DNA from: Candidatus Peregrinibacteria bacterium
GTDB taxonomy: Bacteria > Patescibacteriota > Gracilibacteria > UBA1369
Length of the DNA: 64,000 nt
NCBI GenBank assembly: GCA_003153355.1
Contig: PLYH01000004.1
Span: 1 to 64,000, forward strand
Reading direction: 5' to 3'
How positions within the stretch are numbered: position 1 is the first letter of the stretch; each line of letters starts with the position of its first letter. The notes below the pieces were generated by a model that was given only the letters and a program-made list of their open reading frames with translations, had not been told where the DNA came from and made no database searches. This document shows positions 43,901 to 51,778 of the stretch, piece by piece. A program made the position numbers and the translations under genes.

Positions 43901-45022
43901 TCCAGACGTAGGCATCGTTGGAAACCCAAGCTCTGCCAGTTTTGGATCGCTTAATGCAATGGGTTTTCCGTCCAGATAGGCCATTGGCATGATCAATTGA
44001 ATGTTCTGGCTGTAATCGTCGTGATCCTGTCCATGATGACCGCCGCTTAAAGGCTGGACTCTGTTGCCGTCTTCATAGAAACCTCCGTAGATTTCCAGTC
44101 TTCCTGGACCGGTGACCCCCGGTTCAGGCTGAATAACATGTTTGTAATAACCATAGATCGGTTTGTTCAGATCAACGCCGTGATCTTTCGCCCATTCGCG
44201 ATAGGTTTTATTGTGAGTTTCTATAAACTCCGGACTTCTCATTTTGGCCGCATCTTCTGCGGAAAAAACTTGTGGTTTAAAAGGAATGAATTGAGAATTA
44301 TTTTTGGCCTGTTCGTACATAAAATCCACCATCGACTTATTCGGAAGAACGGTGCCCGTTGCATCCGCAATAGCCTGGGCCAGCGGGCCGTTCATGGGAA
44401 ATTCGATCGGATCTTTGTCCGTTCCAAGCTGGAAGCCGCTCGGTGCGGCGAGCATCTCAAATTTTCTTCCGTCTTTTTCAACGGTGATTTTTTGAAATGT
44501 GCGGAAATGATCCGGAACGTTTCCCTTGGCGAGTTCGTCCAGAATAAGCGTGCGTTTTTCTTCGTCGCTTTTGCAGTTTTTAAAATCCTCACGCAGCTGG
44601 TCCGGTGTTCTTGCGTCTTTGGCGCGTTCGGGAATGTTCGGTCCTTCCTTGAGTTTTTCTATTTCAGTTTCATTGGCTTTTTTTGGACCTTTTCTTTCAG
44701 CATCTTCTTCTTTCGGCTTTGCTCCCGGCTGTCCAGGAAGCGGACCGAGTTTCGCCCTGAGTGCTGCGAGTTTTTCTTTGGAATCCTCAACGACATCTTT
44801 GCGTTCTTCATGAATCTGCTTGGCTTTATCCAGGGCCTCTTTACTTTCTTTGTCGGATTTTTCATCACCGAGATCCGCGCCGATCATGGAAATACTGACC
44901 GGTTTGGGTTTTTCGCCTTTTTGTCCGTCTGGTTGTTCTTTATCAAAACACAAGCGGTTCTGGCCGAATATTGGTTCGGATTCCAGAAATAAACAAGTTT
45001 TCAAGTGAAGGAGATGTGCCAT
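40994..45022 (-). CDS. giant multidomain protein with central SGNH hydrolase domain
   Basis: The 1342-residue protein has a charged N-terminal coiled-coil region (about 50-125), repeat A (about 127-392), a Gly/Pro-rich linker (about 400-500), an SGNH/GDSL hydrolase (about 505-700), repeat B homologous to A (about 722-1005), a Pro/Gln linker, and two related C-terminal units (about 1040-1180 and 1195-1342). Hydrolase blocks are visible: FLGDSI (Ser near 515), IGTNDIG (near 582) and DHVHPN (near 681), so the Ser-Asp-His site looks intact. Repeats A and B share IPERxKDAxT, ITVEKDGRK/VTVEANGHT, FPMNGPLA/VPMNGLIA, IYGGFYEDGNRVQP/IYGGRFENSSRVQP and DDYSQ/WDYSQ. No signal peptide is visible. It follows the alpha/beta hydrolase gene by 3 bp. 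Confidence 0.75.
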   Translation of the reverse strand: MAHLLHLKTCLFLESEPIFGQNRLCFDKEQPDGQKGEKPKPVSISMIGADLGDEKSDKESKEALDKAKQIHEERKDVVEDSKEKLAALRAKLGPLPGQPGAKPKEEDAERKGPKKANETEIEKLKEGPNIPERAKDARTPDQLREDFKNCKSDEEKRTLILDELAKGNVPDHFRTFQKITVEKDGRKFEMLAAPSGFQLGTDKDPIEFPMNGPLAQAIADATGTVLPNKSMVDFMYEQAKNNSQFIPFKPQVFSAEDAAKMRSPEFIETHNKTYREWAKDHGVDLNKPIYGYYKHVIQPEPGVTGPGRLEIYGGFYEDGNRVQPLSGGHHGQDHDDYSQNIQLIMPMAYLDGKPIALSDPKLAELGFPTMPTSGNVYQYNDKMKEAVAKIQSMTPGAVPALPPSAVADNAPLVPALPGAPAKVRSFGGGGGFSGSGDVGGQTLSVMPSVTPKYTGGGGSNATPKYTGGGGVPFEAPRFSANAKVAPSYKPASFVSPEKRELVPGKITGNTLFLGDSIFASVKGASMDVAGERRTFAKGGMTSMWLLDQLQNLRDGKPTDSKVSVDFNLDMFKGGNGVVLIGTNDIGSIGDGRFTKEAIFDRIQQIWKILEDLGMTVYACTIPPFKGHTFSTYRSKYDEVNENRKWINQQIINSGRKVIRIDELVADPNDPDAMSPEYRVGSDHVHPNPGKLSRLLQGEIIKDQSANKPNQEVASDSAAPSPEGLKIPERPKDAPTGSQFMAELDEIDKTPGLSTIQKWGREQQRVVEELSRGNIPPFLFQFKEVTVEANGHTATIKVMPDYLSVGTNDDFVRVPMNGLIAKFVAEKYDCILPTEKLVDDIEANATIVPFFAYGQIAQNIGVPFDGKSQPYMATPAFYRGQNDMIQKYNPQGLIAGEKKDVIYSNNDATNLMQHPNWLSIYGGRFENSSRVQPNNTGGFHPFDYWDYSQGGRLISKNMIVDGKPMRAEDVLSNPDLAPLLNRNGVMDISVMYNLPADVKEAWSNIPGPNFKEQQAPQPQPQAELVSNIPKLVHSFSGNDQPGNKPSVQQTDTLLPNPQKAKSIDTNEMVQFDSVEYKISQGAPGGTITYFKGTNGDEASMTFNGNEYRLKVDLSYQTPNLTGRPEGYTIYQGNPGLIAVMDYAMLYTMLQWNNPQGTEMPFEYEGVKYLAKLAWHGDHPGADLYIQSGPIPQQPDMIPANIPNAQPKLPETAGEQVVDEFDYTQREVGQVLSSGHAKFVQTSNGDYIDFTRNNEQFRVPINLSSGHLQPFKYPPNFFTPKGVSPMASTISWIAKSYFVRKGAEKGDTFTFELNGETYLAQFQTHGKNAGASGPHDGVGLARSA

Positions 45023-45025
45023 AAG

Positions 45026-46744
45026 TTAAGCTACTGAAGCTGTTGCGTAATCGCCGAAATAAGCCGCTTTGCAATTTCCATGAACAACGCCTTTGCGGTG
45101 AACATACCGGATAACAACACTCTGGTCGGCGTTTGCCCAGACCTCATCGGGATCGTTCGGATCTTCGGGTTGGACCCGTTCCAATCCAAGTGATGCAATC
45201 ATTTCCCGATTTGCGCCTTCAAGATAGGAGTTTGTCCAGAGGCTGCGAAGTTTTTTCCCCGGCTGTTTCGCCCATTCCATAAAGTCCCGGTGGGAACCGC
45301 CGTAACAGGACTCCAAAAGTCCGATGTCTGTTATACGGTCAGCAAACTGATCCTGTTGCAAAATCCTTTGAACGGCCTGATAACCGCCGCTATGCGTTTC
45401 AAGACTAATTTTGCTGTTTGAAATTCCGGTTTTCTGATCAACCATTGCCATGAGCGAACTGAAATAATCCGGTGAACTAAAATTTTTCCAGCTTCCGATC
45501 CGATTTTCCGGAACCACGAGGATGACCGGGTCGCCGTTCTCACGCATTTTTTGAACGTCCCGGGTAAGGAAACTCAGGTTTTCATCAATGTTTCCGCCGT
45601 TCCCATGAAAGTAGAAAACGATACGGGGCGGTTTTTTGTATTGTTCAATGTTCAACGGAACATCCACATAAACGCGTTCGGTTCCCAATTTAAAGTACTC
45701 GATATTTGCCTGCGGATTCTCAACTTTCTGAAGAGGTTCCGGGGTTTTGGCTTCCGGAATTTTATCGTCCGGTTTGGGAGGTTTGACTTCAACCCTCCTT
45801 CCATTAACCGTTTCGATTCTGTAGCCCGTTTTAGCACTGATATTTGGACCCATCTCCGTTGGAGCTGCTTCGTTTTTGCGCCAGATGGTTCCTTTCATAT
45901 CGGTGTGGGTCTGCTGTTCTTTTGCATCCTGGGCCTTGGCTTCGTCGCTTCCTTCGGCAACGGTTTCGAGCACGCTGATGGTGTAGCCGCTGAAAACCGG
46001 GATGTAGCCCCGCGCGTCGTAATAGCCCACGCGGCCGTTCACGATCTGGCGTACGCCAGTGCGCTGCTGGCCGTTCGGGTCCATGACTAAAATCTTACTG
46101 ACAGTAGGTGGAAGAATATCTCCCGCCCCTACGAAGCTTTCAAATTTGTCTTTGCCTTGGAGGTCGACTTTGAAAGTTAAACCTGCTCCTTTTTTTTCGC
46201 CCAGAAACATGCGGGACATTTTGGCTTTGTCCCAGCCGCCCTGAAGATTGTAAATGTCTTCGGCTTCGGCCTTTTGAAGATCGCTGTTGATTTCCGTTTC
46301 CGCTGCCTGGCGGATTTTTTCGTCTTTGTCGTATTTCTTGCCGACTTCGTTCCAGTATCCTCCGAGATTTTTTTTGTCCGCGTCGGTTTTGTTGTCGGTT
46401 TTTTCTTTGAGCCATACGGCTTTCTGGATGACGTCGCCTTTTTCGTTCTTCCAGACCACGCCGTCCTTTTCTTTGGTGGCGGTGAGTTTTTCATTCTGGA
46501 AAGTATAGTCAGCTTTCTGGCCTTCCGTCGTAAGTCCGCGTTCAATCGCGATCATTTCTTTCATCGGAGTTTCAATGCCGATTTCAAGACTAAGGCCGGC
46601 GAGCCGGGCGCTGGTATCCACCACCTCCACTTTTGTTTCCTTTTTTTCGGTTTCAACCTGCGGCTTTTCCGGAGGGGTTTGATAGACCCGGCGGGACTGT
46701 TGGAATCCGCCTTGTTCGGGGTAGTATTTTTGTTTAGAGTGCAT
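45026..46744 (-). CDS. large protein with C-terminal alpha/beta-hydrolase domain
   Basis: The N-terminal 330 residues of this 572-residue protein match nothing I know: a charged part (about 1-60), a region with WKNEKGDVIQKAVWLKEK and LGGYWNEVGKKY, and a segment containing SKILVMDPNGQQRTGVRQIV. The C-terminal part (about 345-570) is an alpha/beta hydrolase: oxyanion-type FYFHGNGGN near 380, nucleophile elbow THSGG with Ser near 452, and a candidate His in KGVVHGNC near 555. There is no signal peptide. It is the first gene of an operon with the giant SGNH protein, so the two hydrolases probably act in one process. Substrate unknown; esterase or lipase-like chemistry is an inference. Confidence 0.72.
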   Translation of the reverse strand: MHSKQKYYPEQGGFQQSRRVYQTPPEKPQVETEKKETKVEVVDTSARLAGLSLEIGIETPMKEMIAIERGLTTEGQKADYTFQNEKLTATKEKDGVVWKNEKGDVIQKAVWLKEKTDNKTDADKKNLGGYWNEVGKKYDKDEKIRQAAETEINSDLQKAEAEDIYNLQGGWDKAKMSRMFLGEKKGAGLTFKVDLQGKDKFESFVGAGDILPPTVSKILVMDPNGQQRTGVRQIVNGRVGYYDARGYIPVFSGYTISVLETVAEGSDEAKAQDAKEQQTHTDMKGTIWRKNEAAPTEMGPNISAKTGYRIETVNGRRVEVKPPKPDDKIPEAKTPEPLQKVENPQANIEYFKLGTERVYVDVPLNIEQYKKPPRIVFYFHGNGGNIDENLSFLTRDVQKMRENGDPVILVVPENRIGSWKNFSSPDYFSSLMAMVDQKTGISNSKISLETHSGGYQAVQRILQQDQFADRITDIGLLESCYGGSHRDFMEWAKQPGKKLRSLWTNSYLEGANREMIASLGLERVQPEDPNDPDEVWANADQSVVIRYVHRKGVVHGNCKAAYFGDYATASVA

Positions 46745-46751
46745 ACAGTGC

Positions 46752-46783
46752 TTGGAAGGTTTTTAAATCTTATTATTATAGCA
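46752..46783. promoter_or_regulatory. overlapping divergent promoters of ylxR and the hydrolase operon
   Basis: On plus, TTGGAA (46752-46757), a 16-bp spacer and TATTAT (46774-46779) drive ylxR. On minus, the extended -10 TGCTATAAT (46775-46783) drives the hydrolase operon. The two -10 boxes overlap almost fully, so the promoters should compete. Confidence 0.55.
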
Positions 46784-46809
46784 CAAACAAGCCAATTCTT
46801 GAATATCAA

Positions 46810-47085
46810 ATGACCACAAAAACAGTGAAGCCGCAACGCACCTGCGTGGGATGCAGAAAGCGGTTCAATCAGGACGAATTATTGGCTGTCACAAGGCTTA
46901 AAAATGGCGAGGTCGTGGTGAATGAAAACCATCAAAAAGCCGGTAGGAGCGTTTATCTTTGTAAAAAACCGGAATGTTTGAAGAAAGCGCATGGCCGGAA
47001 AGGTCACAATGCCCTAAAATATGGACTCAAAGTAGAAGTGCCGGATCAGGTCTTCGAAGAACTGCAGAAAATCATCCAAAAGTGA
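46810..47085 (+). CDS. ylxR: YlxR/RnpM-like RNA-binding protein
   Basis: This 91-residue member of the YlxR (DUF448) family has RTCVGCRKRF near the N-terminus and the GRSVYLCKKPECLKKA segment, with the typical basic surface. Family members bind RNA and, in Bacillus, modulate RNase P. It usually sits between nusA and infB; here infB follows 5.5 kb downstream, with a helicase-nuclease, rmuC and a methyltransferase in between. It ends in TGA, 6 bp before the helicase gene. Confidence 0.92.
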   Translation: MTTKTVKPQRTCVGCRKRFNQDELLAVTRLKNGEVVVNENHQKAGRSVYLCKKPECLKKAHGRKGHNALKYGLKVEVPDQVFEELQKIIQK

Positions 47086-47091
47086 CATTTT

Positions 47092-50000
47092 ATGAATACA
47101 AACAACGAGACATCGTCTTCGGATCAGATTTTTTCCGAGAGATACCAGAATCTTAACCCTCAACAGCAAAAGGCCGTGGATACCATTGATGGTCCGGTGC
47201 TGGTGATTGCAGGTCCCGGTTCCGGAAAAACGGAACTTTTAAGTTTGCGCGTGGCGAATATTTTACGGCAGACCGACACGCTGCCTTCTTCGATTTTGTG
47301 TCTGACGTTTACGGATTCGGCTTCGGTGAACATGCAGAAACGTCTGGAAAGTCTGATCGGGCCGGAATCTTATAAAGTCGCCATTCATACCTTTCACAGT
47401 TTTGGCCGGGAAATCATCGCGCAGAATCCGGAATATTTTTATCACGGGGCGAACTATTCACCCGCGGACGAAATTACCCAGATCAGAATTCTTCAGGATA
47501 TTTTTGAAACGCTGCCTCATACGAACAAGCTGGGCGGTTATCATCCGGATCAGGGGTTTACGTATCTTAAGGAGGTGAAATCGCGCATCGGCGAATTGAA
47601 AAAGGGCGGGCTTGGGCCGCAGGAGTTCCGGGCTTTGCTGGAAATGAACAAGCAATTCCTTGAACAAAGCGCGCCGCTGATCGCCGAAGTTTTTGCGGAA
47701 AGAATCGATAAAAGCGTTCTGCCGAAAATTGCGGCGCTCGTGGAAAATCTTTCAAAACTGCAATCGAGCGCGTCCCAACCAACAGCCCCGCAAACCGGCG
47801 AGTTTAAAAATCTCCGTGATCTGGTCATTGGTTCTCTGACGCTGGCACTCCACCAGGCTCAGGATTCAGAAAAAATTTCCACGAAACCGATCACTCAATG
47901 GAAAGAAAAATTTACAAAAAAAGATGAGAAGAAAAAAACGATTCTTAAAGATGCCGACCGTCTTCACAAAAATTTCGACCTTGCCGACGTATATGAACAG
48001 TACATCAAAAAACTGCATCAGGACGGGCTTTATGATTATGACGACATGCTCCTGGACGTAGTGAAGGTTTTAGAAACCAAAGCCGATCTCCGCTTCACGC
48101 TGCAGGAAAAATTCCTGTACGTGCTCGTGGACGAGTTCCAAGATACGAACGGAGTGCAGATGCGTTTGATGGATCTGCTGCTGGATTCCGAACTCAACGA
48201 AGGGCGTCCGAACATCATGGCGGTTGGCGATGACGACCAGTCAATTTATAAATTCCAGGGATCGAACATCGAAAATATTCTCAGCTTCCATCAGAAATTC
48301 CGCGATCCGCAGATTGTGGTTCTGACGAACAATTATCGCTCGACTCAGGGTATTTTAGATTTTGCCCGCAAAGTTATTCTGCAGGGCGAAGACCGTCTGG
48401 AAAACAGACTGGAAGGAGCGATTACGAAGGATCTGGTGGCGGCACGGGCGAATCTGCCGGATGGGCTGCTTGTGGAAAAAGAGTTCGATACCGGGTTTGA
48501 AGAGTTGTTCTGGATTGCGCAGCACATTCAGGAAATGCTCAAGGAAAAAAAGTGCAGACCAAGCGACATTGCTTTGCTGGCGCCCATGCATAGAATCCTG
48601 GAACAGGCTGCGAAGGTCATGAATTTTTTTGGGATTCCGGTTGCCTATGAACGCAAACAAAATCTTTTGGAAGAACGGTACATTCACGAAATCATTACGA
48701 TTCTGCAGTTCGTGGATTCGATGCATCGAAAAGAAAATGAGGAGGCCGACTATCTTCTGCCGGAAATTCTGGGGTTTGAGTTCTGGGGCGTGAACCGCAT
48801 TACGCTGTGGAGACTGGCTGCGGCTGTGCGCAAATCCCGGAAAGGGTGGGTGGAAAACATGCTGACTTCCGAATCAAAATATCTGCAGAGCATCGCCAAA
48901 TTTCTGATCGAACTAGCCGCGGACGCCAATGAAAAAACTGCGGAAGAGATCATTGATCTTATCACCGGCGTTGAAGCTTCCAAACTTTCGAACGATGAAC
49001 AGGATGAAGGACTCGACCAGGGAGCGTTCGCTCTTGGCGACGACGATCATTTCCGCAGTCCTTTTAAGCAGCATTATTTTGCAGAAAAAAATATTTCATC
49101 AACCAAATCGGAATACTTTGAACATCTACAGAACCTGCAGGCCTTCGTTTCCAAAATTCGCGAATATAACGCCGGCAACACGCTGTTCGTTCACGACGTG
49201 ACGGAGTTCGTCCGGCTGTTGAAGAACAACAAAATCCCGCTGAACCACACGCTGGACTTTAGTACCGGTGATGACGCCGTTCAGATCATGACCGTGCACA
49301 AAGCCAAAGGCATGGAGTTTGATGCCGTGTTCGTCTTGAACTGTCAGGACGATACGTGGGTGCGCAGGCGCGCGGAAAAACTTCAGTTCGTTTCCAATCT
49401 GCCGCTTTCGCCGGAGAATGAATCACCGGAAGATGTGCTGAGACTTTTTTACGTGGCGATCACGCGCGCGAAGCATTCGCTTTTCCTGACGCGCCACCGT
49501 TTTAATGACAACGGCAAAGAGCAAGTATTGCTGAGGTTTTTGAGCGATCAGAGCGGTGAGTCTGACGAAGCCGCGTCCAAACAAAAAACTGCGGCTATGA
49601 ACATTGAAGAGGTCCGTGCCCGTTTCATCAAAGAGTACGGCGCGGAAAAATTCTTTGAACTTCCGGTTGATATCCGACGACATCAGCCCCGTTCCGAGGA
49701 CGAAAATCACCTACTCAAAGGACTGCTTCAAAATTACCGGCTCAGCGTCACGCATCTCATTAATTTTTTGAATGTGGTGGATGCGGGTCCGCATATTTTT
49801 CTGGAACAGAATCTTCTGCGTTTCCCGCAGATGATGAGTCCTTCCGGAGCTTTTGGTACGGCCATGCACGAGGCGCTTGCCGGATTTTACAACGAATACA
49901 AAATTTCCAAAAAACTTCCATCGTTGGAATATTTGCACAAACAGTTTGAGGAATCTTTGAAGATGCAGCGTCTCAACAAAAACGAATTCAAAAACAGACT

Positions 50001-50535
50001 GGAAAAAGGCAGACACGATCTGACGATTTTTTACGAACAGCGCAAAGAAAGTTTTGATCCGCGCGACAAAGTGGAAGTGAATTTCATCAGCCAGCAGGTC
50101 GTCGTCAACGGTGCGACCCTCAACGGACAGATCGACCGCATCCATCTTGATGACGCGACGAAAGAGATCACCGTCATCGATTACAAAACGGGAAAACCTT
50201 TTCAGGACTGGGAATCCACGGACGAATGGACGCAGCTAAAATCCTGGAAGTATCAGCTCCAATTGGAGTTTTACAAAATCCTCGTGGAACATTCGCGCGA
50301 ATACCGCGGCAAAATTGTGAACAAAGGCGTGCTGGAATTTTTGGAACCGAAAAATGATGAAGTCTATTCGCTTGATCTGAACATTTCCCGCGAGGCGGTT
50401 GAACGTCTGGAAAAACTGGTCGGCGTTGTTTACAAAAAAATTCTGGCGTTGGATTTTCCGGACATCGGTAAATACGATAAGGATGTTTTCGGGATTGGGG
50501 TGTTTATCGAAGATCTGCTTGCGGGCCGTGTATAA
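47092..50535 (+). CDS. UvrD/RecB-like helicase-nuclease
   Basis: This 1147-residue superfamily 1A helicase has Walker A AGPGSGKTE (about residue 40), motif II VDEFQDTN (about 345), GDDDQSIYKFQG, the VHKAKGMEFDAVF motif and VAITRAK. A C-terminal PD-(D/E)XK nuclease domain of the RecB/Cas4 type follows (about 915-1100) with GTAMHEALAG, NGQIDRIHL and VIDYKTGK. It combines unwinding and end resection in one chain, as AddA- or RecB-like proteins do, and is likely used in double-strand-break repair or degradation of foreign DNA. No AddB or RecC partner is nearby. It is co-transcribed with ylxR. Confidence 0.9.
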   Translation: MNTNNETSSSDQIFSERYQNLNPQQQKAVDTIDGPVLVIAGPGSGKTELLSLRVANILRQTDTLPSSILCLTFTDSASVNMQKRLESLIGPESYKVAIHTFHSFGREIIAQNPEYFYHGANYSPADEITQIRILQDIFETLPHTNKLGGYHPDQGFTYLKEVKSRIGELKKGGLGPQEFRALLEMNKQFLEQSAPLIAEVFAERIDKSVLPKIAALVENLSKLQSSASQPTAPQTGEFKNLRDLVIGSLTLALHQAQDSEKISTKPITQWKEKFTKKDEKKKTILKDADRLHKNFDLADVYEQYIKKLHQDGLYDYDDMLLDVVKVLETKADLRFTLQEKFLYVLVDEFQDTNGVQMRLMDLLLDSELNEGRPNIMAVGDDDQSIYKFQGSNIENILSFHQKFRDPQIVVLTNNYRSTQGILDFARKVILQGEDRLENRLEGAITKDLVAARANLPDGLLVEKEFDTGFEELFWIAQHIQEMLKEKKCRPSDIALLAPMHRILEQAAKVMNFFGIPVAYERKQNLLEERYIHEIITILQFVDSMHRKENEEADYLLPEILGFEFWGVNRITLWRLAAAVRKSRKGWVENMLTSESKYLQSIAKFLIELAADANEKTAEEIIDLITGVEASKLSNDEQDEGLDQGAFALGDDDHFRSPFKQHYFAEKNISSTKSEYFEHLQNLQAFVSKIREYNAGNTLFVHDVTEFVRLLKNNKIPLNHTLDFSTGDDAVQIMTVHKAKGMEFDAVFVLNCQDDTWVRRRAEKLQFVSNLPLSPENESPEDVLRLFYVAITRAKHSLFLTRHRFNDNGKEQVLLRFLSDQSGESDEAASKQKTAAMNIEEVRARFIKEYGAEKFFELPVDIRRHQPRSEDENHLLKGLLQNYRLSVTHLINFLNVVDAGPHIFLEQNLLRFPQMMSPSGAFGTAMHEALAGFYNEYKISKKLPSLEYLHKQFEESLKMQRLNKNEFKNRLEKGRHDLTIFYEQRKESFDPRDKVEVNFISQQVVVNGATLNGQIDRIHLDDATKEITVIDYKTGKPFQDWESTDEWTQLKSWKYQLQLEFYKILVEHSREYRGKIVNKGVLEFLEPKNDEVYSLDLNISREAVERLEKLVGVVYKKILALDFPDIGKYDKDVFGIGVFIEDLLAGRV

Positions 50536-50551
50536 TCAGCCTGATGAACTC

Positions 50552-50580
50552 TTGACGGTGAGTGGACACTCACCTACACT
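50552..50580 (+). promoter_or_regulatory. rmuC promoter with a perfect palindrome in the spacer
   Basis: TTGACG (50552-50557), a 17-bp spacer and TACACT (50575-50580). The inverted repeat GGTGAGTG-GA-CACTCACC (50557-50574) fills the spacer exactly, as a repressor operator would. Confidence 0.7.
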
Positions 50581-50609
50581 GAGATTATAAATTTTTATTG
50601 CCGGACTTT

Positions 50610-51713
50610 ATGGAAATTCTTTACGTGATCATCGGACTCGCGATTGTGGGCGCGCTTGTGTACCTCATTCTGGAACTTCAAAAAATGAAGCAGCCGCAGA
50701 ACGACCAGTCTCAAAAACTGATGCTGGACGTGATGGAAAAACTTCGCGTGTCCGTACAGGACGGCGACGAGAAAACCCGCAAAGCGATGCAGGATCAGCT
50801 GGATAAGATGACGAAGCAGCTTTCCGAACATCAGAAAGGTTCACTCGATACTTTGCAAAAACAGTTCGGGCAGAGCGCGAAAATTATTGAGGACGTTACC
50901 AAAAAACTTACGAAACTCGATGAAACGAATAAACAGGTCGTGGGCTTTGCGGAACAGATGAAGAGTCTGGAAAACATTCTCAAAAATCCCAAACAGCGCG
51001 GTATTTTGGGTGAATATTTATTGGAAACTTTGCTTGGAAACGCTTTCGCGCCGAATCAGTTCAAGATGCAGTACAAATTTAAAAACGGCGACATTGTTGA
51101 TGCCGTAATCTTTTTTAATGACAAGATTATTCCGATCGACGCCAAGTTTTCGCTGGAAAAATATAATCTGATGATGGAGGAAGAGAGCAAGATGCGCCGT
51201 GAACAGCTGGAAAAGGATTTCAAGTCGGATCTCAAAAACCGCATCGATGAAACTTCCAAATACATTAAGCAAGCGGAGGACACGACGGATTTTGCCTTTA
51301 TGTTTTTACCAGCCGAGGGCATTTACTATAACCTGCTCGTCTATAACGTTGGAACCGAAGGCGTGAATGCTCAGGATCTCATTGAATACGCTTTCAAAAA
51401 GCACGTGATCATCGTTTCCCCAAGTTCATTCTTTGCATATCTTGAAACGGTTTTGCACGGCATGAAGGCTTTGAAGATGGAAGAGTCGGTGCAGGAAATC
51501 GTCAAAAAAGTCGGCGAACTCGGTAGACATTTAACGAGCTATCAATCCTACATGGTAAAGCTCGGGAATAACCTGGGAACAACCGTGAGCATGTACAACC
51601 AGGCTTCGCACGAGTTCAAAAAAATCGACAAGGACGTTTACAAAATATCCGACGGCAAACAGGAGATCGGCGTTGAACTTCCGCTTCTGGAAAAACCAGG
51701 CGTGGATGATTAG
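50610..51713 (+). CDS. rmuC: DNA recombination protein RmuC
   Basis: This 367-residue protein has an N-terminal membrane helix (about 1-25), a coiled coil (about 30-120) and the RmuC nuclease-like domain (about 125-330) with LENILKNPKQRGILGEYLLE, IPIDAKFSLEKYN and FLPAEGIYY. RmuC limits inversions between short inverted repeats. The start is the ATG at 50610, since the TTG at 50598 leaves a shorter leader and adds four residues. It follows a helicase-nuclease, suggesting a shared role at DNA ends, but has its own promoter. Confidence 0.92.
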   Translation: MEILYVIIGLAIVGALVYLILELQKMKQPQNDQSQKLMLDVMEKLRVSVQDGDEKTRKAMQDQLDKMTKQLSEHQKGSLDTLQKQFGQSAKIIEDVTKKLTKLDETNKQVVGFAEQMKSLENILKNPKQRGILGEYLLETLLGNAFAPNQFKMQYKFKNGDIVDAVIFFNDKIIPIDAKFSLEKYNLMMEEESKMRREQLEKDFKSDLKNRIDETSKYIKQAEDTTDFAFMFLPAEGIYYNLLVYNVGTEGVNAQDLIEYAFKKHVIIVSPSSFFAYLETVLHGMKALKMEESVQEIVKKVGELGRHLTSYQSYMVKLGNNLGTTVSMYNQASHEFKKIDKDVYKISDGKQEIGVELPLLEKPGVDD

Positions 51714-51725
51714 CATTCCGCGTCG

Positions 51726-51760
51726 TTGACATATTTAAGAGGCGTGATAGTGTGGCACAC
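51726..51760 (+). promoter_or_regulatory. candidate promoter with palindrome before the methyltransferase gene
   Basis: TTGACA (51726-51731), 16 bp, then a weak TAGTGT (51748-51753). An 11-bp palindrome GTGTGGCACAC (51750-51760) overlaps the -10 and probable start site. Confidence 0.4.
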
Positions 51761-51778
51761 CTTGTTGTGCTCTTCACT

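Noticed and set aside
44138-44992. 284-codon plus-strand frame inside the giant SGNH gene
   Set aside because: Phe-rich antisense translation of a Lys/Glu-rich region; no independent promoter. The sense frame has recognisable SGNH motifs and internal repeats.
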